Below are positions 9,701-15,609 of a DNA stretch of 64,000 nt, piece after piece. The DNA is from Bacteroidales bacterium (GTDB taxonomy: Bacteria; Bacteroidota; Bacteroidia; Bacteroidales; WCHB1-69), in the NCBI GenBank assembly GCA_017525245.1, contig JAFXTE010000077.1:22600-86599 (forward strand), written 5' to 3'. A model generated the notes under the pieces. That model did no database searches. It had not been told where the DNA came from and saw only the letters and a list, made by a program, of their open reading frames with translations. The translations under genes and the position numbers were made by a program. The stretch's first letter is position 1, and each line of letters starts with the position of its first letter.

Positions 9701-10031
9701 CTTCTACATGCAATTTTTGCCCCAACAAAGTTGACAGTTCTTGGTAATCTCCAACAATATTAAGTATCATGTACCCTTTAGCGGATGAGAGATTCGATGA
9801 GTTTAATAGCCGTGGTTGCCTGTTCGTCCTTTTCAAATCGGACTCTAAAGCCAACAAAAAGCTCGACTTCCCTGTCCCGTATGTGCCAATTATAGTAAAT
9901 GAGTGTATGCCGGATTTGTAGCCGTCAACAATTGCGCTAACGGATTTCAATCCATTAGGCGTGACAACGTATTGCATCGCGCTTGGGAAACCATCTTCTA
10001 TATTTGCCGACAGACTAAAGGACTGATTCAT
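6795..10031 (-). CDS. Large P-loop ATPase of the defence operon
   Basis: A 1078-aa protein with an N-terminal AAA-like ATPase: Walker A GTYGTGKSS (49-57) and Walker B FLVIVVDEFGK (133-143), then a long region of mixed helices and strands without further motifs I recognise. The general shape recalls the large ATPases of BREX (BrxC/PglY) and of phosphorothioation restriction (DptF/DptH), but I cannot assign it to either. It overlaps the DUF4007 gene by 17 bp and the DndC-like gene by 4 bp, so it belongs to the operon. A role as an energy-using recruiter or sensor is inferred. Confidence 0.7.
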   Translation of the reverse strand: MNQSFSLSANIEDGFPSAMQYVVTPNGLKSVSAIVDGYKSGIHSFTIIGTYGTGKSSFLLALESDLKRTNRQPRLLNSSNLSSAKGYMILNIVGDYQELSTLLGQKLHVEGTSQSVLDELKAYYRKVESENKFLVIVVDEFGKILEHAAKNNPERELYFMQKLAEFVNHPSRNILLLTTLHQNFGAYSKDLTEAQKNEWQKVKGRFMEIAFVEPVEQLLFLASKQLLHDHNNSETANAQRLYRLSQETGLLANTFSEETALQLYPLDAFSAYTITSAIHRYGQNERSLFSFLSTRGSNSIQDFEPSERCSYNLANVYDYIVYNFYSYLKDANTDSMSWSSMQVAVERAEGLPWDNAIDMSNAVKILKAIGLLNLFGKASFRLSESQMCDYATNAMDVENATYIIQRLRNAKIIRYAEYKSRLLLFDGTDVDLEAEVLRAGSIVSRPADFIDDLRSFINKRIAPVKAHYYQKGTPRFFEYEIREEPILLSPTGDTDGFIELIFNQSPDFLERVKDFSRENDGEAIIYVYFKNTENLVDHLYNIQKYKYILEKVLIDKNGDRVAYNEIEKLVEYEETLLNKAISDCLFAYKGQVDWIFQGETYKVSNFMDFNKLLSFVCDTIYSKTPVLINELFNRQKLSSTISLAKKNYLTALVEHHSESDLGFEENKFPPEKTIYCSLLKNTGLHKEGFLHDSPKNDGIMPLWNACETFLKSTINKPRRISELIKLLSQKPYKLKQGFIDFWMPTYLFIKRQDYALHDVSTGSYIPVVDMAFFELLQRQPSNYTVKAFALDGVSLDFFNQYRKYVNLGEELSITTDNFIETIKPFLFFYKRLNEYAKHTRKFDHQTTERFRNVLATAKDPEKAFFEDLPEALGFDKRNLSDSKSLESYGALIHRSIRELRSCYSQLIDRIEERVVDEFGLQNGDYEKYVQEVQERLSSVKTYLLTDKLKEFYHHVMTEYDNRTLWFQSICYVVLDHKLESLKDEEEEKLSNDLVYMFRECEKYADISKKTDDLTGFEAYSFDMVSSKGETFHTQTYILPKSDKDKSTKLEERINQLLSGDNNLDVCTLLSILNKKIKQ

Positions 10032-10884
10032 AATAACGATCTAAAACGTTCATTTTATCTAAAGAATGGATAATTTGTAATTGTCGTACACCTGCCACAT
10101 CATTATATGCCAATGCGTCGGGATATAAATCAGCAAGCTTCTTTGCCATTTCCAGTATCTCAAGATTATTCATACAAAATACAAGACCAAGTTCTTGTAA
10201 TTGGTCAAAAGAAATGCTAAAATTGCCTGAATCAACATCAGAAAGAAGAGCAAAGAGAAAACAATGCGGTGGAATCTGACGTTTCCCATCAACATTAAAA
10301 TAATAGGTCTTATTTTCTTCTTTTTGACGAAGTAAATCAAGGTCTATAAGCAGGTTGGAATATTCTTCGTGAGATTGAGGTGCATGGGGTAGAGTATAAT
10401 TCTGGAAGAGGACTCCTATGTCTTTCTTTACCGTGTTTGGATTGAACAGCTTTTCCGATCCTTGTTCAACCATCTTCCTTTTGATGAAATTCAGTATGTG
10501 TTCACGTTCAAATTCTTTTCTTTCTTTTTGGTAATCAACAAAGAACAAAGAATATAACGATGCAATACGGCTATGGACAATGAGAAAATGCAACAGCCAA
10601 AGGGTTCCTGAGTCTTCCAAGAATGGGTCTTTCCCTGTTTCACTGTCAAAAAGATAATCCGCCATAGCTGTTGGTTTGTTGTCTTCAATTAGAGAAAAGG
10701 CCTTTAACCAATAGCGAATGGCAGTAACCATATTCTTGCCAACACCCAAATGTATTACAGCATCTGGCGAGTTAAAGTCATGACCATCCTTAATAAAATC
10801 ATACCCCTTCTTCAGCCATAGTGATTTGCAAGGGAATGATTCATGCCCTGAGAACACATATCGGTTTTTTTCCTGTTTGTCCAT
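10015..10884 (-). CDS. DUF4007 family protein, first gene of the defence operon
   Basis: 289 aa from the ATG at 10884. The N-terminal FSGHESFPCK, followed by LGVGKNMVTAIRYWLKAF and LEDSGTLWLLHFL, is characteristic of DUF4007, a family commonly found beside DndC-type PAPS reductases. No catalytic residues are evident. The reading frame stays open upstream (a TTG at 11047-11049, no stop until about 11101), but I prefer 10884 because DUF4007 similarity begins there and a GGAAGAA stretch lies just before it. It overlaps the ATPase gene by 17 bp. The role is unknown; being first in the operon, it may be a specificity or adaptor subunit. Confidence 0.75.
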   Translation of the reverse strand: MDKQEKNRYVFSGHESFPCKSLWLKKGYDFIKDGHDFNSPDAVIHLGVGKNMVTAIRYWLKAFSLIEDNKPTAMADYLFDSETGKDPFLEDSGTLWLLHFLIVHSRIASLYSLFFVDYQKERKEFEREHILNFIKRKMVEQGSEKLFNPNTVKKDIGVLFQNYTLPHAPQSHEEYSNLLIDLDLLRQKEENKTYYFNVDGKRQIPPHCFLFALLSDVDSGNFSISFDQLQELGLVFCMNNLEILEMAKKLADLYPDALAYNDVAGVRQLQIIHSLDKMNVLDRYYESVL

Positions 10885-11134
10885 TTTTTGTATTCTTCCG
10901 CGCCATAATAAAGAAGCGTGAACCACTTTATTTTCTGTCAAGGCTCCGGAATGGCCTGCGGCAACAATAAAGTAACTCCACGCCCAAGCGCAGACATCAC
11001 TCTTTGCTGTTGCCGCTTCAAAATTTTCCGGATTCTGACAGGCACACAAAAAGACAATGCTTTCGTATAAGTTATCGTATAAAGAAGTCCCCTTCTCTTA
11101 TAGGCAATTCAATTTGGTTAATATTAATAAACCG
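10885..11134 (-). other. Long leader of the defence operon with open in-frame extension
   Basis: About 240 nt separate the promoter (11135-11169) from the DUF4007 ATG. The leader stays in frame with DUF4007 for about 70 codons, starting right after a TAA near 11101, and has no ATG; a TTG is at 11049. It could be an N-terminal extension, a remnant of a rearranged gene, or a regulatory leader. A TTAATATTAA palindrome lies near 11118-11127, close to the expected transcription start. Confidence 0.35.
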
Positions 11135-11169
11135 CAAAAATAGCATTTTTCCGCATACATTCTGCCAAA
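11135..11169 (-). promoter_or_regulatory. Promoter of the defence operon
   Basis: On the minus strand TATTTTTG (11135-11142) matches the Bacteroidota -7 box, and TTTG (11166-11169) lies 23 bp upstream as a -33 element. It faces the eight-gene operon and is the only good match in the 250 bp before it. Confidence 0.6.
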
Positions 11170-11307
11170 AACGCACATTTTTTTGCACCCATACCCCTCT
11201 CGCTGACACTTCCTGTCATTGCGTTTTTCCCAATCCACTGCCACACGGTGTACACCGACGTGTTGTTATTTTGCATCGTCAAATCAATCACCGAAAAAAG
11301 AAACATT

Positions 11308-11940
11308 ATGATGAAAAAAGCAATGTCATTACCCTTGGCTATCATCTGCTCGGCCTTATTGCTGACAAGCTGTGGCATGTTCACCTATCCGAACTATTCG
11401 GTCTCCCTTTGCAAGGTGGAACGCCCGGAGGATGCCAAAAATCAGTTCGGAGAAACCAAAATCGTGAGTTTCAACGATGAAAACCTTACTAAGTACTCCT
11501 TTGAAGATGAGTACATTAAAATTGTTTGGTATGTGAGTCGAACTTCCCTGCATTTTCAGCTCACCAATAAATCCCAACATTCAATCAAGATTCCGTGGGA
11601 TGAAGTGGTTTATGTGGATATCAAAGGACAGACGGGGCGCGTGATGCATTCAGGAATCAAGTATATTGACCGAAACAACTCCCAGCCAGCATCGGTGGTT
11701 CCCCGTGGCGCTTCAATTTCTGATCTGGTTATGCCGACCGACAATGTTTATTATGTGTCAGGTCAATATGGGGGATGGTCGGAACACCCTCTGCTGCCGA
11801 AATATACAACAACGGAGGAAATCCAGTCGAGTGGAGTAGTGGGGAAATCAATGAAAGTGCTGTTCCCTGTCGTGATAGAGAATGTGACCAACGAATACAC
11901 TTTCGAATTCTGTATAGATGGTGCTACTGTTGGGCAGTAA
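11308..11940 (+). CDS. Hypothetical lipoprotein
   Basis: 210 aa from the ATG at 11308 (a second ATG follows at once). A signal peptide with lipobox LTSC is followed by Gly, so the mature protein should begin at a lipidated Cys. The remainder is beta-rich, with a stretch (LHFQLTNKSQHSIKIPWDE) that resembles immunoglobulin-like 'response to salt or load' lipoproteins; I do not recognise a named family. It is transcribed away from the defence operon, with no clear promoter found. It is probably a normal cell-envelope protein rather than part of the defence system. Confidence 0.75.
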   Translation: MMKKAMSLPLAIICSALLLTSCGMFTYPNYSVSLCKVERPEDAKNQFGETKIVSFNDENLTKYSFEDEYIKIVWYVSRTSLHFQLTNKSQHSIKIPWDEVVYVDIKGQTGRVMHSGIKYIDRNNSQPASVVPRGASISDLVMPTDNVYYVSGQYGGWSEHPLLPKYTTTEEIQSSGVVGKSMKVLFPVVIENVTNEYTFEFCIDGATVGQ

Positions 11941-12005
11941 TCATCATATTTTTCCGGCAATTTCGCGAAATCTTACGCCTCTACCCTCGTCACCATAAAG
12001 TCCTC

Positions 12006-12908
12006 TCACTCCCGCATCATCCTCACCCGATACCGCACGAACTCCCGTAACTCCTCCCCGCCAAGGATCTCCACGTCATCGTAGAGACCCAGGATGAAGC
12101 GGGTGACACCCTCCAGGCGGCAGACCTCCGTCTCCAACAGGTAGCGGCCGCCCTCCTCCGCCTTCAGGAACGGCTCCGACAGCGGGTATTCCTCCGTCAA
12201 TAAGCTCGCCGCACGGGTGGAGAGGCGCAGTCGCACGGGGAATCGCTGAGTGCCGTGCAACCGGAAGATATCGACGTAGCCCGTCTCGTGTTTCTCTTCG
12301 TAACGCCAGCCGGTTTCCAGTACTTCCACCCGCTGGATGCGCGTCACTTTGAAGGTCTTCACCATTTTGGACCCAGGCTCGTAGCACCAGACTTGGTCAT
12401 GGCCAGACGTGAAATCGTAGGGTTCCACTAAACGGTCGGTGGTAGAGTTGCTGTGCCCCGATCGGTAACCCACCAGCACCGCCTGTCGCTGTCCCTCTAT
12501 GGCCGTTGTCAGCTCGTGGATGGTGCGTTGAGTGCGTTTGCTCACCCCCATGTCGGTGATAACCTTGTAGTCATAGACCGCGTACAATTTCTTCTTCAGC
12601 AGTTCCTTTGACTTGGTGTTCGACTCAATGGAGTCGATGGCGGCACGCAGCACTAATTCCTCTTCCTCAGAGAAGTGTAGTAGTTCGCGGAGATGCCGCG
12701 ACATCTTGTTGGCTGCCGTTTCTATGCGATAGGCGTTGTATTCGTTCTTCTTGACGGCAAAACCCGCTTCGCGGAACGTGTCAATGTAACGGAAGAAGGT
12801 ACGCTCGCAGAAGCCAAAACGCTCGCAGATTTCCTCCTTGTTCATATATCGGTTGTTGGCGAGGAGCATTAGTAGTTGCAGCTCGCGCACGATTCTCGGT
12901 TGGTCCAT
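12006..12908 (-). CDS. WYL-domain transcriptional regulator
   Basis: A 300-aa regulator: an N-terminal winged helix-turn-helix (about 5-60, with ICERFGFCERTFFRYIDTFR), then a WYL-type domain (about 140-215) and a C-terminal WCX-like extension. The WYL signature is replaced by VWCYEP near residue 170. Proteins of this build (DeoR-like, CapW/BrxR) bind palindromes upstream of their own gene and sense nucleic-acid or nucleotide ligands; some control phage defence loci (family knowledge). Here a 19-bp imperfect palindrome lies right behind the -7 box of the gene. It is 1.1 kb from the defence operon promoter, separated by the divergently read lipoprotein gene, so a link to the operon is possible but not shown. 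Confidence 0.85.
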   Translation of the reverse strand: MDQPRIVRELQLLMLLANNRYMNKEEICERFGFCERTFFRYIDTFREAGFAVKKNEYNAYRIETAANKMSRHLRELLHFSEEEELVLRAAIDSIESNTKSKELLKKKLYAVYDYKVITDMGVSKRTQRTIHELTTAIEGQRQAVLVGYRSGHSNSTTDRLVEPYDFTSGHDQVWCYEPGSKMVKTFKVTRIQRVEVLETGWRYEEKHETGYVDIFRLHGTQRFPVRLRLSTRAASLLTEEYPLSEPFLKAEEGGRYLLETEVCRLEGVTRFILGLYDDVEILGGEELREFVRYRVRMMRE

Positions 12909-12930
12909 GTCAGTGTGTTTAAATTTGCGG

Positions 12931-12938
12931 CAAAAATA
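12931..12938 (-). promoter_or_regulatory. -7 box of the WYL regulator gene
   Basis: TATTTTTG on the minus strand, 22 bp before the ATG. The region where a -33 box would be expected is taken up by the palindrome at 12948-12966. Confidence 0.6.
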
Positions 12939-12947
12939 CGGATAATT

Positions 12948-12966
12948 ACTGACACGACGTATCAGT
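12948..12966. promoter_or_regulatory. Palindromic operator candidate for the WYL regulator
   Basis: The arms ACTGA and TCAGT enclose ACG and CGT around a central A, a 19-bp imperfect dyad at the -33 position of the WYL gene. A second, weaker dyad (TGAC / GTCA) lies at 12985-12999. Autoregulation by the WYL protein is the natural reading, inferred from position and family habit. Confidence 0.5.
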
Positions 12967-13115
12967 ATAATTGATTTTTTTATGTGACAGAATGAGTCAT
13001 TACCGATGGGGGATTTTACGGCGCGAAAAATAAAATGAATGATATTATAAAAGAATAATTGTTATGATTTGTTTCTTCGTCGGAACTGCTAATTACTAAC
13101 AGCAAATTGCCTGTC

Positions 13116-14504
13116 TCACCTTTCCACCCTGGAAACCACTTCCCCGCAATAAAACCTCGTCACCAAGCTGTCGCCTTGCGCGAGCCCGGCGGCGTCGGTC
13201 ACCGCCTTGCCGTCCTTTAACGTGATGCTGTAGCCGCGCTTCAGCACGTTCTCCGGACTCAGCAGCTGCAGCTTCTCCTCCATGGCCGTGAGGTCGCGGG
13301 TCTTGCGCTTCAGCAGGGCACGGCACTCGCGGGGCAGCCGCTCCTCCACGGTCACCAAATGCTGTCGCGACCGCTGCAACTGCAACTGCGTCTCGTTGCC
13401 CGCCTCGCGCATCAACTCTCTCAGCCGGAAATTCTGGCTTGTCATGAACTCTTTGCTCTTGAAAACCAGATTCTTGTAGGTGTCGGCAAGGTTGCTCCGA
13501 TGCCAGTCCAGCGCCTTCGGCAACTTGTACTGCAGGGAGGCCTCCACCTTGAGCATCTCCTGACGGCAGTCCGTGATCTGCTGCTGCACCCGTTGCACGA
13601 TGCGGCCGATGGCGTCGTCAACCTGCTCGTCGAAGTGGCGGAAGGCGGCCAGCAGCGAGAAGGCCACATCGGTGGGGGTGATGAAGTGGGCGTGCGCCAC
13701 CATGTCGGTGACCGTCAGGTTGGTGGAATGCCCGATGCCGGTGAGCACGGGCAACGGGAAGGTGGCCACGCTGCGGGTCAGCTCGTAGTCGTCGTAGCAG
13801 CTCATCCCCACGTCGCCGCCGCCACCGCGCACGATGACCGCCACGTCGAAGTCGTCCTGCCGCATCGCGATCTCCCCGAACCGCCCCATGATTCCCGTGA
13901 TGGCCTTGTCTCCCTGCAAGATGCTGGGAAACAGTTCCGTACGGAAACGGTAACCGTACTCGTTCTGCTGCAACGTCTGCATGAAGTCGCTGTAACCCTT
14001 GCTGGTCTCCACGGAGATCACCGCCACGCGCTTCGGCAGCAGCGGCATCGGCAGGTTGCGGTTCCGCTCGAAAAGACCCTCCTTCTTGAGCCGCGCGATC
14101 ACCTCCTGACGGTTCTTCACCATCTCCCCGAGGGTGTACGTTGGCTCGATGTCCTCGATGTGCAGCGCCAAGCCGTGCTTCGGACTGAACTGGATGGTGG
14201 CGAGGCACAGGATGCGGATGTTCTCTTTCAACGGCTCGCCGGTGATCTGCTCGAACCGCCGGTTGATGTCTTGGAAATGACTGGACCAGATGATGGCTCG
14301 CATCTCGGTCTTGATGGTATTCCCCTCGCGCTCAACGAGTTCCGGATAGCAGTGACCGCTGTAAGGATAGTAGTTCAGCTTCAGGATTTCCGCCTTGATG
14401 TAATAGGGTCGGGTATAGGTGCGCTCAATCATCTTGTGGATGCTCATGGCCACATCCGACAAGGAATAAACGGTATGGTTGTTGAAGGTTTCGCGTTCGG
14501 ACAT
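13116..14504 (-). CDS. xseA: Exodeoxyribonuclease VII large subunit
   Basis: A 462-aa catalytic subunit of exonuclease VII, which degrades single-stranded DNA. An OB-fold nucleic-acid binding domain (about 12-120) is followed by the nuclease domain with RGGGG (226-230), GIGHS (256-260) and TPTDVA (276-281), then a helical coiled-coil region (290-400) and the conserved end LKRGYSI near 425. The length matches the family. The small subunit xseB, often adjacent, was not seen in this window. The gene is clearly richer in G+C than the defence operon. Upstream repeats (14512-14580) lie a few bases from the ATG. Confidence 0.95.
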   Translation of the reverse strand: MSERETFNNHTVYSLSDVAMSIHKMIERTYTRPYYIKAEILKLNYYPYSGHCYPELVEREGNTIKTEMRAIIWSSHFQDINRRFEQITGEPLKENIRILCLATIQFSPKHGLALHIEDIEPTYTLGEMVKNRQEVIARLKKEGLFERNRNLPMPLLPKRVAVISVETSKGYSDFMQTLQQNEYGYRFRTELFPSILQGDKAITGIMGRFGEIAMRQDDFDVAVIVRGGGGDVGMSCYDDYELTRSVATFPLPVLTGIGHSTNLTVTDMVAHAHFITPTDVAFSLLAAFRHFDEQVDDAIGRIVQRVQQQITDCRQEMLKVEASLQYKLPKALDWHRSNLADTYKNLVFKSKEFMTSQNFRLRELMREAGNETQLQLQRSRQHLVTVEERLPRECRALLKRKTRDLTAMEEKLQLLSPENVLKRGYSITLKDGKAVTDAAGLAQGDSLVTRFYCGEVVSRVER

Positions 14505-14511
14505 GCTTTTG

Positions 14512-14697
14512 TAATGGTTATTGGTTATGGGTTATTGGTTATTGAAGGTTTAATGGTTATTGGTTATTGGTTATTGAAGGTTAAAGGTTAGAAGGTTAGA
14601 GGTTAGAAGGTTAGAGGTTAGAAGGTACGAGGTTTAGGACGAAAGTACGGTTCGCCAATTATAATTATCAATTATCAATTATCAATTATCAATTAAA
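14512..14697 (-). repeat. Heptamer and other short tandem repeats upstream of xseA
   Basis: Read on the coding (minus) strand, units of the type AATAACC, in TTCAATAACC arrays, lie just before the xseA start (14512-14580). They are followed by AACCTTCT/AACCTCT units (14581-14637) and a TAATTGA-type array (about 14658-14697). Confidence 0.85.
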
Positions 14698-15270
14698 CGT
14701 GATGTTTTTCGGGATTTTCAGCCAGTGTTCGTAGGGTTTGCCGAGGCGTTTGACGGCGAGGGGCCAGATATCTTCGGGGGGCGTGTCGAATATCAGGGAA
14801 TGCGTGGCTGGGGCGACTACCCACATGTTGCGCAGAAGTTCGTCTTCGAGCTGTCCGGGTGACCAGCCGGCGTAGCCCAACAGGAATTTGTGCTTCAGGT
14901 TGGGGATGGCCGCGTGCTCGATAACGGCCAGCAGCACAGGATTGTAGCCCACATAGACGTTGGGGAGCAGTCGGGACGCCTCGGGACAGGAGTCGAAGTT
15001 GTGAAGGAGGAAGACGGCTTCGGTCAGCACCGGCCCGCCGAAGAAAATGGGCGTATCGACTTTGATCTCGTTCACCACCTCGCGCACGCTGTGCGGCAGC
15101 GGCCTGTTGATGATCAGCCCCGCCGTGTGCTCCTCCTCGTAGTCAGTCAGCAGCACCACGGAATGGTTGAAGAAGGGGTCGTTGAAGTACGGGGTGGAGA
15201 TCAGCAACCGCCCCGCATCCGGCACGATCCCGGTGGGCTCAAAATCCAGAAAATCATTGTACATGTCCAT
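14689..15270 (-). CDS. YqgE/AlgH family protein (UPF0301)
   Basis: 193 aa from the ATG at 15270. The family pattern GRLLISTPYFNDPFFNHSVV near the N-terminus, GLIINRP and FFGGPV in the middle, and LGYAGWSPGQLEDEL toward the C-terminus are all present. The biochemical role of this family is unsettled; in Pseudomonas AlgH was linked to alginate regulation. The start was chosen because a -7 box (TATCTTTG, 15286-15293) lies 16 bp before it, which excludes a longer reading from 15312. Confidence 0.9.
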   Translation of the reverse strand: MDMYNDFLDFEPTGIVPDAGRLLISTPYFNDPFFNHSVVLLTDYEEEHTAGLIINRPLPHSVREVVNEIKVDTPIFFGGPVLTEAVFLLHNFDSCPEASRLLPNVYVGYNPVLLAVIEHAAIPNLKHKFLLGYAGWSPGQLEDELLRNMWVVAPATHSLIFDTPPEDIWPLAVKRLGKPYEHWLKIPKNITFN

Positions 15271-15285
15271 TTTCCAAAATTTGCG

Positions 15286-15293
15286 CAAAGATA
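15286..15293 (-). promoter_or_regulatory. -7 box of the YqgE/AlgH gene
   Basis: TATCTTTG on the minus strand followed by CGC, giving a very short leader before the ATG at 15270. No convincing -33 element at the usual distance. Confidence 0.5.
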
Positions 15294-15536
15294 CGATTTT
15301 TATCCTTAGCATTCATGAATTCTCGTCGCCCCAAAGTCTCAGGTCTTACGTCTTGCGTCCTAAAATCTTCTTTTTAAAATGATAATATCATGTGTTGTAA
15401 ATTTTAAATTAACATTCTTTAGTACATTTTGTGCGGTTTTTCGGACGGAATCAAACTTTTTGTATTTAGTATATTGCTGAATTACAGGTGTTTGTGTTAG
15501 CTCTTGTTAAAAATGCTTAAAAATAATGCCACCCTC
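15294..15536. other. Intergenic stretch, no gene seen
   Basis: AT-rich region between the divergent AlgH-family and amidase genes. It holds a short CTTACGTCTTGCGTC repeat near 15345-15359 and a small TGATAATATCA dyad near 15379-15389. No coding frame or RNA gene was recognised. Confidence 0.5.
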
Positions 15537-15567
15537 TTGACAAGGGCGTTTTTCTGTTGTATCTTTG
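15537..15567 (+). promoter_or_regulatory. Promoter of the secreted amidase gene
   Basis: TTG (15537-15539) and TATCTTTG (15560-15567) with 20 bp between them, a good Bacteroidota promoter about 40 bp before the ATG. Confidence 0.65.
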
Positions 15568-15609
15568 CATTGACAAAAACAAAATTTATAAACCTAAAAC
15601 AAACAAACA

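Noticed and set aside
10885-11049. DUF4007 start at TTG 11049
   Set aside because: Recognisable family similarity begins at the ATG of 10884, which has a purine-rich stretch before it; the extension has no known pattern.
12006-12387. Short antisense-frame ORFs within the WYL gene
   Set aside because: No independent support; overlapping frames in a G+C-rich gene.
13359-14591. 410-aa open frame on plus, opposite xseA
   Set aside because: Runs of V, H and L from the G+C-rich antisense strand and no family motif; xseA is unambiguous.
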